From contig VDMD01000007.1 of assembly GCA_007026445.1 (NCBI GenBank), positions 868,001 through 932,000 of the forward strand: a stretch of DNA of 64,000 nucleotides. Direction: 5' to 3'. Origin of the DNA: Schizophyllum amplum. Taxonomy: Eukaryota > Basidiomycota > Agaricomycetes > Agaricales > Schizophyllaceae. Below, piece by piece: positions 21,755 to 32,571 of the stretch (positions within the stretch are counted from its first letter, which is position 1; every line of letters begins with the position of its first letter). The notes under the pieces were generated by a model, which was given only the letters and a program-made list of their open reading frames with translations, searched no databases and had not been told where the DNA came from. Made by a program: the position numbers and the translations under genes.

Positions 21755-24700
21755 ATGCCTAAAGCGGCCCAATCTGCTAAACGATGCTTGGCTGCACTGG
21801 CGGCGCGGCATGCCAAAAGCGCAAATCCACCGCCTCAGGCTACCGAGAACACGCGGCCTCCCTTAGCTCCGCGTACTGGTCGCTCTACTCGCGCTCGCCC
21901 TATACCTCCGGAGCCGTCTCTACTTGAGAAGCTCCAGGCTCAGCACACTGCACTGGAAGAAGAAGTGACGTCTCTGCGTGCTACCGCTGCCGAGCAAGCA
22001 CTGCAGCTGCTCCAGGCAGAAGATGACCTCAAGAAGGAGAAGGAAGCAGTGACGAAGATGAAGAACTCGAAAGCTCTGCTCGCCTCTCAGCTCCGTTCGA
22101 AAGAAACCACATTCGAGAAAGCCAGGAAGCGTATTGGTCGCTTGAAACTCGACAAGAAGGATATTCGCAGCGAGCTCGAAGAGAAACACGCACAGCACGT
22201 CAGGGACCTCGAAGCTGAACACGTCGAATCCTGCGCTTCCCATGTCTCCGAACTCGAGTCTCTGCGCACTCAGGTTAAACAGCTCTCGAATGACTTGTCT
22301 GTCGCCCTCTCTCGTCTTGATCGCTTGCGTCAGTCGGCTGCGACACACCGCCGCGCAAAGTACGCGCTCAATAAGAAGGTTCTACGCTGTCTGGAGGCTC
22401 TGCGACGTGTGCGCTCGGGGCTACTAGATCTTCGCAAGCGCTTGTCTTTCGATCCGAAGGAGGGTGGCAAGTTCTCAGCGAAATCTCGGTGGATTACTCG
22501 CCAGCTTACACGATACGGCGTCAAGCCTCGGTGTTTGAAACCTGCAATCTCCGATACAGCCCTGTTGTTCGGGATCACGCTCCGCTCTTCGTTCCTTGGC
22601 GCGCGAACGGCAGGTCGTATCAATACAGGAGAGTCAAGTATCTGGACGTTACTGCAGCTCGCACGCGAGGTGAAGAACTCTATGGGTACGTTTTTTGTGC
22701 CCTTCGCTGTCGTTCTTGTGCTCAAAATCATTTGCAGGATTCATTTGCAGTAGTGACCACTGACGGTACAAGTCATAAGAAAATCACACACGAGGCCACC
22801 CAGATATCGCATTCAGTCCCGACCTACGACTCAGATGTCGATGATAGCGATCGGAGCACCTGGGTGAAGGCAACGCGCTTCGTATCCGTCAAGGAAGCTA
22901 TTCGTCACGACGCCGAGTCTCAGCACAAGGGCAAGCTAGCGGTTGCCGCAGAGATGACTGATACATACAACCGCAGCCCTTTGGCCAGCATCGACGGCAG
23001 TCAGATGCGCTCGAAGACATTCTCTAGGAAGCAGCTGGGCCAGTGCAAAGATCATGCGGCTGATGGCGTGAAGGAGTGGGCGCTCGCTGCAGCCGAGAAG
23101 GAGCGGGACGTGAAGGAGCTGCTTGCGGAGGAAGCGTACTCGAAGGTCGACGCGCGCACAATCCTTGACGCCGTATTCTCGCTTACAGAAGCCGAGGTTC
23201 AGTTGGCTATTGGCAAAGAGCGCGAGTCAGGCAGCGTGTACGTCTTTGGGTTCATTGTTTTCTTGTCGGCGCAATTCCTGACTATCTACAGATCCTGGGC
23301 CGAGCGCGTTGACATTGCGAACGCGCTACTCAAGAAGAAGCTCGGCCATGACGCATATGCGAAGCTTGAGGGTCAGGAGAAGGATTTGAACACGCTGTTC
23401 ATCTTTGGTGGCTGTTGCAGCCACAAAGATTTGAATGCGTTCAAGTACGGAACAGATGGCGTAGCGGTGCTATGGAAATCCGGCCGTCTGACGACTCCCC
23501 AGCCCACTCTCCTGCCCAACAAATTGCTTGACTCCATCATCTCCTTGGGTAGCAAGGCTGGAGTCGACGCACGCCTCAAGGCGATGGATATGAGCACGAG
23601 CGGCGGCCCGAAGTTTGTCTCCCTCTTAGGAGCGATTTTTCGGAACAAGGACGATAAGAAGGGGTATCAGCACGCTGGGCAGGCGCTCGTTCAATCATAC
23701 AAGCGGGAGCTACACGGCGACGATGCGATTTCTTACGCAAATATAGCCGACACCAACAACACTCGCTTCCAGTCGACCGGAAAGGCCGCGGTCGAGTACG
23801 TGACCTACGACGCCGAGTACCGCCAGACGATCGAGGCGATCAGCGCTGCGAAAGTCAAGGCGGGCGCGAACCACATGGAGCTCGTCGTTCTAAAAGCTAT
23901 GGATTGCCGTGCTACGCTGATGGACCTGATTGCTATGGGCGTGTACATGATCGTGGTCTCGGAGCCCTACATGATCGCTGTGCGCGAGGACGGCAAGGAC
24001 GGCACTCCCTCCAACCTCCTCCTGACTGTCAACCTGCACCGTCGCATTGCCAGCTTCTGCGACGAGATCGCAGACTTCCCGCGCAATCCTTTCGATGAGG
24101 GGGTCTCTCTCGCGTCTCGAACACTGGACGGCAAGCCCGTACGCAACCGCCGCTTCATTGCCAAATGCCTTCAGGCGTTCGAGTGGACCGGCGACGAAGT
24201 ACTAGAGGTCGTCTCAGCCATGTTCCGAGGTGCCGCCAAGGGATGGCGGAGATTCACCCCCGAATTCGCACCAGATGGTCCCATCGACAGACTCACACCA
24301 TTCCAGCGCTCCGTCCTTTATATTCCGGCCACGAACGACCACAACGAGGGCGCGCTAGGGACTTTGCGGCTCTTCCTGCGCGCTAATCCTTGCAGCACGA
24401 CTGCGACCTTCAACGCCAACGAACGCATGCGGCGGAACAACACCGAGAAGTTCATCACAAAGGTCAGCACGCCCGAACTCGATACGTGGGTCATGCGCGA
24501 GGGGAGGACGATTTCGGCGAAGCGGGAAACCGCTAAGTTCAAGGAGGACGTCGCCGCGGACTACCGCGAGAGGGCAGACGCTCATGAGCGGAAGGTGGCT
24601 AAGAAGCTGAAGGATGCTCAGGAGCGTCTAGAGCGCTTGAGAGCGGTGGGGCTCGTCACCGATATCGCGCTCATCAACGCCATGGCGCTTCCGGCACTGC

Positions 24701-24858
24701 GCGAGCAGCTCGAAATTCACATTGATATTATCAAGGACCCTATATTGGGCGACAAGAAGCAGTTTAGATGGGGCATGGTGAAGACACTTATTCCACGAAG
24801 AATGGCTGTCATAGCAGCACTCGGGCGATACCAGACGTGGGTTTTACTCGCCACTTGA
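21755..24858 (+). CDS. Putative transposase of the inner element, truncated by an in-frame TGA
   Basis: Exon 1 21755-22685; intron 22686-22750 (acceptor TTTGCAG before TAGTGACC); exon 2 from 22751; a probable 54-nt intron 23238-23291. The N-terminal 250 residues are Arg/Lys-rich with a long coiled coil (LLEKLQAQHTALEEEVTSL onward). The core has a Cys/His motif FIFGGCCSHKDLNAF and downstream acidic/aromatic blocks (LVVLKAMDCRATLMDLIAMG, TNDHNEGALGTLRLF). These resemble large repeat-borne proteins of Agaricomycetes, but catalytic residues are not assigned. The TGA at 24856-24858 is followed in the same frame by 55 open codons with an acidic, coding-like tail (MEVDEDLMETPAEG...DDEYF) to a stop at 25024-25026. 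This suggests a CGA to TGA change in the C-terminus. Confidence 0.72.
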
Positions 24859-25212
24859 CTGGTGGAGGCTGATAGCCATCTCAGGGCCAATCCTGGCTTA
24901 CTGGATGCAGATTCCGCCCCCTCCCTGCTTCCTAGTCCAATGGAAGTGGACGAGGATCTCATGGAGACACCTGCGGAGGGTCTGCTGGAATCTGAAGATG
25001 ACCTGATGGACGACGAGTATTTCTGAATGAGTGCTACAATCGTGCAGGCTGTCGTCATTGCATATGTAGAGCTATCGCCAAAATAATTGTACCATCGTAT
25101 TCGGCTTTAAATTCTGTATTATATTGGTCCCTAAGCCGAAGGCATAGCAGCACAGTGGGAAGCAGCATAAATGGACACATGTTGGAACGACCGAAATCGA
25201 AATGTTGGCAGG

Positions 25213-25265
25213 GAGCAAACACGACCAAATATGCCGGATCCGTTTGCGGACCGTGCGCACCCCCA
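25213..25265 (-). repeat. Inner element right terminal inverted repeat
   Basis: 53 bp, exact reverse complement of 21271-21323. Confidence 0.92.
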
Positions 25266-25272
25266 GAGTGAG
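25266..25272. repeat. Inner element target duplication, right (GAGTGAG)
   Basis: Matches 21264-21270. Confidence 0.8.
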
Positions 25273-25793
25273 AGCAAACAGCGAAGACGACCGTCGAAAT
25301 CTTTCTAAGTCCGAGTCACACTTTACGTGACCCTGCCATGTGACGGCCCGTTCATCCCAGCCGCTTCGCTGCACTCAGCTTGCCTCTGACGTCAGCGAAG
25401 CGGTTGGTCGAGCCTAGCTTTTCGTCCGACTTTTCCTCAGACCTTGTGGTCCAGACCGGTCTTTTTGGCGGTCACGTGACGTGAAATTTGATTATTTTTT
25501 CTCGGAAGTTTCCGATGGCTTTCTTTTGCACCTGGAAAGGTGCTCGCGCGCGCTCAGACGGCTGCCCGAGCCTGTAGGAGGCGGGATCGAACCCAAAACC
25601 TTCTGTTAGGGCCAAATTTGGGCTTCAAACTGGGGGTGAACACCCTCTCACTAGACAATTCGTCCGACATTTGTGTGCGACGTCGCGAGGATTTCAACCG
25701 TTTCGTCCGACAAAATATCCGACTTGGGGGGTCCAAAATCTCAAATTTCGTCCGACATCGGGAACTGCCCTCGCCACCTATTATCAGGGGTCC
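25273..25793. other. Outer-element interior, right part, with a Pol III B-box-like site
   Basis: Carries four TTCGTCCGAC subterminal words and, on the minus strand at 25584-25593, GGTTCGATCC, a perfect tRNA T-arm/B-box. The surrounding reverse-complement sequence looks tRNA- or SINE-like but does not fold as a complete tRNA by eye. Confidence 0.4.
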
Positions 25794-25870
25794 TCCATCA
25801 AGCCGCCAAACGCAGTCCCGCGGTTTTTCCGATTCTCATTCTCATTGTGCGTTTAGAATTGAGTAGGACT
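25794..25870 (-). repeat. Outer element right terminal inverted repeat
   Basis: 77 bp, exact reverse complement of 19082-19158; followed by target duplication ATT at 25871-25873. Confidence 0.92.
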
Positions 25871-25873
25871 ATT

Positions 25874-26181
25874 GACGGCTCAAGTCTCGTCGGATGCAGA
25901 GTCTGCAGTGCAACACCCGTTGCGCTTCTCATTACTTATGTATAATTTACACGGAATTCATTGCATGACATCGATTTGCCGCTACATGAACCGCAAAGGA
26001 TCTCCCGTTCGCACGAGCTTCTTGAATAAGTTCAACTGTTACTGACGCGTCGTGACTATCATGTGATGACCGTGAGAAGGCGCTAATTAGGCGTTGGAAA
26101 TGGCGTGGGACGCGCCTTTCTCGGCACCACGACGTGCTCTGCAACTGGCTCTCACCCAACGCTCCTGTCTTCGGTGCTGCC
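25874..26181. promoter_or_regulatory. Copy F 3' flank and conserved upstream block S of copy G
   Basis: The original sequence downstream of copy F's TGA resumes here (GACGGCTCAAG). 26031-26178 is the block nearly identical to 16255-16400 and lies directly before the ATG of copy G, a likely promoter. Confidence 0.6.
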
Positions 26182-27375
26182 ATGAGAATTGAAGAGATTG
26201 ACTGCTGGATCGAGGTCGACGGGAGCAATCTTGACGAGTACGGCGTTGAACCGTGCGAAGAGGAGAAGAAGTGCATAGCATGGATACCTTCTCAAGTTGG
26301 CCAGGTTGGTGTTTCTTGGCTTTTCTCAATATGGCGGTCTCACGCCAATGTGAACAGAAAATATCCATCCGCTGGCGCGATCCTACAAGAACTCGGGACA
26401 CGGTCGGTTATGTAGCTATCGACGGCAGCGGCTGCGAGGGCATAGTCCTGGACAGGTCGCGCGTCGTTGACGAGATTACCTACGACCGCGTCCCCACTAC
26501 TGAGACAGAGTACCGTGACCTGCAGTTTGGCGAACTGGCGCTCACCGGTACGGCTTCGTGGATCCCTGTATTTGCGGCGAACACGCACTGACACCTCGCT
26601 TTTGAGCCAGACGATGACACTTACCTTCAAAGAGACCAAAGGAGCGTCGGGGAGATCACGGTCACTGTTTGGGAATGCCGCCTCGCCGGATATGACAACT
26701 TTGCTCCGGTCTCTGCTGCTCCAGAGCCGTCGCAGGCGCATGAGAGGGCGAACAAAGCACTGGCGCACTCCGTCGAGTGAGTCCTTATAATGACGTCGTT
26801 AAGATAACCCCATCTCATCGTCCCAGGTTTGGCGAAATTGAGGAAGATGGCCCGGCCGTGTTTTCCGCAGAGATTGTGGATATAGGGGCGGAGCCTCTGG
26901 CCTCGTTTACCTTCCGCTACCGCAGCTTGGGTAAACCATGCCTTTAACAAGCGCTGTTAATTGCTGATCTTGTCCTCAGATATGCTTCGTGCGAATGGGA
27001 TTGCGCCGAGATCCACGACTCCTGCATCCCCCGGCTACTCGCGCTCTCGCTCCTCGTCTTCCGCTTCAGCAAATGATCGTCCTTCCAAAAGACCGAAGCG
27101 TGAGGACTCAGAAACGCTCCCGTCAGAGCCCGAGGATGTAAAGCCCAACGTAGTCGACCTCGACGAAATTGATCAAGCGGAGGAGCGTCTCCGTCAAGCA
27201 GAGGTGCGCCAGCTCGTTCGCTTGGCGACTTTGGCTGATTACGTTACATCGCACGAAGGATGAGCTTCGTCGTGCGAGACTAGAAATGCACCGACGCAGA
27301 GGAAATCAGAGAATCAAGCTCGAGGATGTGACGACATTTGTACCCGGCGAGGTCGTTGATCTGACGGACGATTGA
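26182..27375 (+). CDS. DUF7918-type protein, copy G
   Basis: Exon 1 is MRIEEIDCWIEVDGSNLDE to SQVGQ. Exon 2 has KISIRWRDPTRTR and FGELALTG; exon 3 DDDTYLQRDQR to AHERANKALAHSV; exon 4 FGEIEEDG to FTFRYRSL; exon 5 DMLRANGIAPRS with a Ser-rich linker, basic SKRPKRED and VKPN (the Psi-K-x-E acid replaced by Asn); exon 6 ELRRARLEMHRRRG, IKLEDV and the end GEVVDLTDD. All junctions keep frame. The start is fixed by homology and by the adjoining promoter block. 291 bp separates it from copy H. Confidence 0.85.
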
Positions 27376-27666
27376 GACGTGCGCGTCGCCGCTGGCTTGA
27401 GCCCTCAGGCCTCAGAGCTCAAGGCACCGGCCATGGCAATGTCAGATAACTGTACTATATATCACACCTACCTTCTTGGTCTAAGCTTATTCTCACAGTG
27501 ATACATGTACAATACCAGCATGATTTCCCTCCCCGACGCGACGAGGGTGACAACGCGGCGTGACCTCCGTGACATGACGCGACGCGAGTGATCTGTGCGC
27601 CTTTCCTCTCGCGCCGACCACCTTACTGCCGACTTGACTCTCACGACCCTTATCCATTCTTCTACT

Positions 27667-28846
27667 ATGAAAATTGAACGTTTTGAGTGCTGCATCCAAG
27701 TTGGCGGGAAGCCCCTTGACGAGTACGGCGTTGAATTGTCTGAAGATGGAAAGACATGCTCAGCATGGATTCCGTCCGAAGTCGGACAGGTATGTACACA
27801 ACCTTTAACCTCTTCGTGCTCAGCTCTCACAGGAATATCTACAGGAATTTAGTATACGGTGGTGCGATCCGGTAAGAGCGCGTTGCACAGTTGCGGAAAT
27901 CGACATCGATGGCGTTGAACTATACGACTGTCCGGTCAGCGAGCCATCGCGTACCGATGACCAGACAGTCTTCGAGCACGTCTATATCTCTCCCACAGAA
28001 TATCGTGACTTGAGTTTTGCCGAATTGGTGCTCACCGGTACGACTCAAGTCAGTTCAGGCTCTGGAGCGGCAGTTGAACTGATATCATTTACTCCAACAG
28101 ACGACGATACGTACCTCCAGAAAAACCAGCGCGGTACAGGCGAGATCAGAATGGCAATTTGGGCATGCCGCGTCATCGGTGAAAAGCCCTTCGGATGTGG
28201 CCTTATTGCGGAAGCGTCTAAAGTGCACGAGAAAACAAAGAAAGGCCTTGCGCATACCGTCGTGTGAGAATACTTGGATATCCAGAAGGCACGAGGCTGA
28301 TAGTACATCCTCAGGTATGGCGGAGTCAAAGAAGCCGAGCAGCCCGTGGTGGACATCAAGACGGAGAAGCTGGATAAAGAACCGCTCGCCACATTTACCT
28401 TCCTTTATCGCAGCTTAGGTATGTGGAGCCCCGGTAGATCTAAAGAGAGCCTTTGCTCACCTATCTTGCGTCGTAGACATGCTTCGTGCCAACGGCATCG
28501 CCCCTATACCGGAGATGACCACGCCCTCTCGGTCATCCTCGACCGATGAAGGACCCTCCACTAGGAAGCGCAAGGCCTCTGAAGCTCTCACGCCCGAACC
28601 TGCCAAGGTGAAAAAAGAGATGATTGACCTTGAGGAAATCGAGCGAGCGGAGGAACACGTTCGGCGGATGGAGGTACGTGGCAGGTCATTCAGACGGCAG
28701 CCCCCTTTTGATACTATGGCATCTATCAGGAGCAACTCCGCCAGGCAAGGTTTGAGATGCACCGAAGCAGGGGTAATACCAGGGTCAAGCTCGAAGACGT
28801 CCTACCAGTTCTGCCGGGCGAAGTCATTGACTTGACGGACGACTAA
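27667..28846 (+). CDS. DUF7918-type protein, copy H
   Basis: Exon 1 is MKIERFECCIQVGGKPLDE to SEVGQ; the usual tryptophan of C-W-I is Cys here. Exon 2 is EFSIRWCDPVRAR to LSFAELVLTG; exon 3 DDDTYLQKNQR to VHEKTKKGLAHTV; exon 4 YGGVKEAEQP to FTFLYRSL; exon 5 DMLRANGIAPIP with STRKRKASEAL and VKKE; exon 6 QLRQARFEMHRSRG, VKLEDV and the end GEVIDLTDD. Frame intact. The upstream region has GACGCGAC and GGTGACAACGCGGCGTGAC words shared with the region before copy J. Last member of the (+) array. Confidence 0.85.
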
Positions 28847-29485
28847 ATCTTGCTGATCTGCACTCAGTTCAGGGCCAGTGCGGGATACTGCTGTGGCCTC
28901 CGTTCAAATATCCTATCGCGACTTCTATAGTGACTGTAATGTATAATAGACCCTCACATAATCTAGTGTAAGGCATACGTCGAAGCATTGGCACGCCTAA
29001 TGCCAGCTAACTTGCAAAGACAGTAAGGCCGGCTTTACTTGTGCACAAACCCCCATCTCGGAGTACAGTATGTCGACCATCATTAAGCTTCTATGCTCGA
29101 AGCAGAATAACCTACGACCCGCCTCCCACAAAGGCATAAAACAGCGCGAGTTCAACATCAACATGTCACAGGCCCGGGTGGCCACCTTTGACCGTGCGAA
29201 ACTCGTGACACCGTGACACGCACAGGCAAATTGTTGTGCTGGGCTAGCCGTCGTCGCCGTCGCCGCCGTTCCTCAAGGTCCCTACGCAAATCCTCACCCT
29301 GTTAGTATGCCATCCCGCTGCCCTTCACGCTCCCCATCGAATCCATGCCATTTTGTCCTGTTTCGCCAGCGGACACGGCTGGATGGCGCCCCGAACCCTC
29401 CGATGACCTGCGATGCTGATCGCGATCTGCCCATCCACAGGCTCCGCTCGAGCACGGTCCCCTCCTCAAGACACCTTCGCCCAGC
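28847..29485. other. Intergenic region copy H / ribosomal protein gene
   Basis: 639 bp; 3' flank of H and a pyrimidine-rich 5' region typical of a ribosomal protein promoter/UTR just before 29486. No further gene seen. Confidence 0.4.
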
Positions 29486-30037
29486 ATGATCATCACCAAG
29501 GAAAACCGGCGCGTTATCTACGAGAACCTCTTCAAGGGTGCGTGGTAGCGTCCTGCAGGCGCGAATCAGTCAAGCTGACGGCGCGTGGTTCGCAGAGGGC
29601 GTTCTCGTCGCGAAGAAGGATTACAATGCGCCGAAGCACGAGGAGCTTGACGTCCCGAACCTGCAGGTGATCAAGGCGCTGCAGAGCCTCACCTCCAAGG
29701 GCTTCGTCAAGACGCAGTTCTCGTGGCAGTGGTACTACTACACCCTCACCCCGGAGGGCGTTGAGTTCCTCCGTGAATGGTGCGTTGACGCGCTATCATA
29801 CTTACCCCTGAAAGCTCATCTTACGGTCCCAGGCTCCACCTCCCCGCCGAGATCGTCCCCGCCACGCACAAAAAGGCTGCGCGCCCGCCGCGCCCCGCGC
29901 AAGTCCGCCAGGGTGGCGAGGGTGCGTACCGCGCACCCCGCGGCGACCGCGACGACTACCGCAAGAAGGAGGGTGGTGCGCCGGGCGACTACCGTCCCGC
30001 CTTTGCTGGTGTCGGCCGTGGTGGACCGAGGGAGTAG
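29486..30037 (+). CDS. RPS10: 40S ribosomal protein S10 (eS10)
   Basis: Small-subunit ribosomal protein. Exon 1 is [17 protein letters not shown] (29486-29537). After a 58-nt intron comes [18 protein letters not shown] and the winged-helix-like core ([28 protein letters not shown]). After a second intron come [14 protein letters not shown] and an Arg/Gly-rich tail (GRGGPRE) ending at TAG 30035-30037. Length is about 145 residues, normal for eS10. Short conserved exon 1 and the AGG splice junction K-E-G fix the start. Confidence 0.95.
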
Positions 30038-30166
30038 ATGTCGCAGCCTACCCCCTTGGCTCGCACATGCATGTTATTATTCAGGAAAATATGCGTTGTA
30101 TGATCATGCGTCTCCATCTACTTTCTATGCCATTTCATACTCGCTGTCAGGCCTGATCGAACAGAC

Positions 30167-32140
30167 TTATGAACGTTCGAAGTGCAGGACGTCGTTGCGG
30201 AGGACCGAGGGCCCTGATGATTCAGAAAACGCCGTCTTCCGATTCTCCATCAGACTCTGCGTCGACGCACTGACGATCATTGTCAGAACTTCCCATCCCT
30301 CTCCATCTCGGGAACAGTCAAGAGCATACCTTGGTTTCCCGCAACTCTCCCCACTCGCTACAAACAGCGCCGCCCCCTCCCCGATAAGCCTATTGATGAT
30401 ATCCCGCACCCCACCATCCTGCAGCGTCTCCATCGACAACCCCGCATTGTCGAACTCCTCATATCCGCGCACCTCCCAGCCATCCAGCTCGCCCCCGCTC
30501 CGGAACGCCCGCGTCACGAACCTCGCTCCATCGACATGCTGCTCACGTACCCCGCGCTCTTGCAGCGCCTGCAGCGCCGACGCGTCCAACTCCTCCACCT
30601 TCCCCAGCCCCAATGGTACATCGAGCCCAAGCCAGACGTCGTGGATGTCCTCGTGAACGAGCAAGGCCCCAGAGAGCGCGCCCACGAGCGAGCGAGCGCA
30701 GTCACCCACCGCATCGGCCGCAAGGTTGTCCATCCGCCAGTCGACCGCGACGTATGGTGCTGGCGGTGCCATCGCGCGTGCGGCGGCCGTCAGCGCCGCG
30801 GAGTATTCCAGCTCGAGAGGCGAGGGGAAGAGCGGCACACGGAGGTCCCAGTTTACCACGAGCACGTCTGCCGGCTGCAGCGCCGTACCTGTGTTGTTCT
30901 CCGCATCGGTGTTCTGCCACGCGAGGGCGAGCTGGTCGTCCAACAACGCGCGTGCAACGGCGGCGCCCGCCGTCCCGGTCTTTAGTGCCTTCCGGCTCGG
31001 CCGTACGAACACCGGCGTGTACGCCTCCAGCGCGAGCGCGAACTTGGTATCCAGGCAGCCCGGGAGGCGGGAGGCCACCTCGTCGATGCCCGAGGTGAGC
31101 ATCCCCGCAACGAGAGATGGACCAGAATAGATGTCAGCGTGCTCGAGCGCGCCGTCCTGGCGCGCGGAGAGCCATGCGATCTGCGCACTAGGCGGATTGC
31201 TGCCACGACCCCGCGTCCACTGCTGGAAGGCGTCGAGGGAGACCGCGCGCACAGTGCTGGTATCGTCGAATAAGCCATCCAGGCCGTCGTCCGCGTCGTA
31301 GCCCTCGTGGTCATCTGCTCCCGGGGTGTGTAGATCGACGTCGAGGCTGTCTATGTCGTAGTATCGCCCCAGGGGCCACCGGAAGCAGGCCCCGAGCCTG
31401 CCCTTGCCGACGTTCGGGAGGACGAGGGTACGATTGAGGGCGTGCGCGAGGCGGGCGAGCTGTGCGACGTGATGCCGAGCGCGGGCCTCGGGCTCCGAGA
31501 TGCGGAGGGGGAGGAGGAAGCGGCAGCGCGTGGCCCCGCAGAGGGTGAGGTCGGTGGGCCGGCGCTGGACGGGTGGTGCGGGGAGCGCAGTGACGGTGGG
31601 CGGCCACTGCAGTTTGGGTGTGTCGGAGAAGTGGGGGGTGTCGACGGTGTCGGCGTAGAGGTGATCAGAGTTGTCGGCTGGCGCCGAGTAGAGCGGGTTT
31701 GAGGTGTCGTGGGGATCGAGGAGGAGAGCGAGCGCGTCGAGTTTGGCCAGGTGCGTGCGGTCGACGCGAGGCAAGGTGCGGACGCCGTCGCGGTTGGGCG
31801 GCTGGAAGGCGAGGGCGAAGATGTCGAAAGCGGCGGAGTCGGCGTCTTGGATTCTAAGGGCTTCGGGGAGGTCGGTCGATGGAGCAGGGGAGTCCGCGGC
31901 AGACGGCGGGAAGGGGTCAGAGAGAGGCGACGAGGACAGCAGGTCGGAAGGCGGCGACAGAGGGCCAGGAGCGTCTATGTCGGACGACGTCAGGTCGGCG
32001 GAGTTCCGACAGAGGAGGACGAAGAATATGGATAGCGAGACGAAGACGAAGACGGAAGAGTATGCGAGCGGCCGAGGCGTGCGAGCTGTTTGCATGTGCG
32101 GTTCTGTCCGGTACATCTGCGCGTCCAGTCTGTGCGGCAT
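30167..32140 (-). CDS. Type II membrane glycosyltransferase, O-fucosyltransferase-like
   Basis: Largely a single exon of up to 657 residues. An N-terminal cytosolic tail is followed by one hydrophobic anchor ([17 protein letters not shown]) and a Ser/Pro/Asp-rich stem, typical for Golgi enzymes. The catalytic part has [17 protein letters not shown] with the conserved region for GDP-fucose enzymes, [10 protein letters not shown] (substrate/nucleotide motif resembling the conserved H-x-R-x-D strand) and [11 protein letters not shown] near the end. A short intron near 30290-30220 may alter the last 40 residues (candidate donor GTATGC); the open frame reads to 30167. Family assignment is from architecture and motif similarity, so the acceptor protein or glycan is unknown. 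Confidence 0.7.
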   Translation of the reverse strand: MPHRLDAQMYRTEPHMQTARTPRPLAYSSVFVFVSLSIFFVLLCRNSADLTSSDIDAPGPLSPPSDLLSSSPLSDPFPPSAADSPAPSTDLPEALRIQDADSAAFDIFALAFQPPNRDGVRTLPRVDRTHLAKLDALALLLDPHDTSNPLYSAPADNSDHLYADTVDTPHFSDTPKLQWPPTVTALPAPPVQRRPTDLTLCGATRCRFLLPLRISEPEARARHHVAQLARLAHALNRTLVLPNVGKGRLGACFRWPLGRYYDIDSLDVDLHTPGADDHEGYDADDGLDGLFDDTSTVRAVSLDAFQQWTRGRGSNPPSAQIAWLSARQDGALEHADIYSGPSLVAGMLTSGIDEVASRLPGCLDTKFALALEAYTPVFVRPSRKALKTGTAGAAVARALLDDQLALAWQNTDAENNTGTALQPADVLVVNWDLRVPLFPSPLELEYSAALTAAARAMAPPAPYVAVDWRMDNLAADAVGDCARSLVGALSGALLVHEDIHDVWLGLDVPLGLGKVEELDASALQALQERGVREQHVDGARFVTRAFRSGGELDGWEVRGYEEFDNAGLSMETLQDGGVRDIINRLIGEGAALFVASGESCGKPRYALDCSRDGEGWEVLTMIVSASTQSLMENRKTAFSESSGPSVLRNDVLHFERS

Positions 32141-32571
32141 GTTTCCAGAGAGATTAGTCCCTTGAGGCAGATCTAGAGTTCCGAATATTTAGAGGTACTT
32201 CTTCTTAAGCCTTTGAAGTTTCCGAGACCAGCGTTACAAGTTCAAAACACAAGGAACGCAGATCAGACAAGACCGGAGCGACACCCAACGCGATGATGAG
32301 GGCAGGAGCAGAGACGCGATGATTCGGACGAAGCAAGCATCAATGTGGCGATGCCAAACAAAGCAGTCCATATTAAGAATATAAGGCCTGCCTGATCGGG
32401 AATACAAAGCATGCCTGATCAGGAATAAAAGACAAGCCTGATCGGAAATCAGTGCCTGCCTGCCTGTCCAGTGTTCTGAAGTACAATGATGTTGCGATGC
32501 GAGTTGGGGCGAGTATGCGACAGCCCCGATATCAGATAGAAGTACATTTGTCACTGAAGATGCGAAGTCCT
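32141..32571. other. Intergenic region O-FucT-like / eIF6
   Basis: 431 bp between the 5' end of the glycosyltransferase gene and the 3' end of the eIF6 gene. Contains three near copies of a GCCTGATC(A/G)G(G)AA word around 32390-32450. No gene. Confidence 0.4.

Larger units (their letters stand above)
21271..25265 (+). mobile_element. Inner autonomous-type DNA transposon (3995 bp)
   Basis: Perfect 53-bp terminal inverted repeats, 21271-21323 and 25213-25265 (start TGGGGGTGCGCACGG), flanked by a 7-bp direct duplication GAGTGAG. It encloses one large multi-exon gene. It is nested in the outer element, so it arrived later. The transposase-like protein lacks a family I can name with certainty; a KDZ-type (Kyakuja/Dileera/Zisupton) relationship is possible. 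Confidence 0.88.
19082..25870. mobile_element. Outer TIR DNA transposon (composite, 6789 bp)
   Basis: Bounded by perfect 77-bp terminal inverted repeats (19082-19158 and 25794-25870, beginning AGTCCTACTCAATTC) and a 3-bp ATT target duplication. Imperfect inverted homology continues past 77 bp (GGACCCCTGATAAT). Removing the inner element (21271-25265 plus one 7-bp duplication) and the approximately 0.73 kb hairpin insert leaves about 2.0 kb without an obvious transposase, so the outer element looks non-autonomous. Subterminal words TTCGTCCGAC occur at 19947-19956, 25421-25430, 25659-25668, 25702-25711 and 25747-25756. It sits inside the stop codon of DUF7918 copy F. A 3-bp duplication fits CACTA/Plavaka- or Harbinger-like groups, but the superfamily is not established. 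Confidence 0.88.

Noticed and set aside
22489..24858. Transposase starting at 22489
   Set aside because: The region before 22751 is exon 1 read in the wrong frame plus an intron; splicing 22686-22750 joins the two coding parts.
30514..31607. Several plus- and minus-strand ORFs over the O-fucosyltransferase-like gene
   Set aside because: Shadow frames of a GC-rich coding exon with Arg/Pro/Ala-biased translations.
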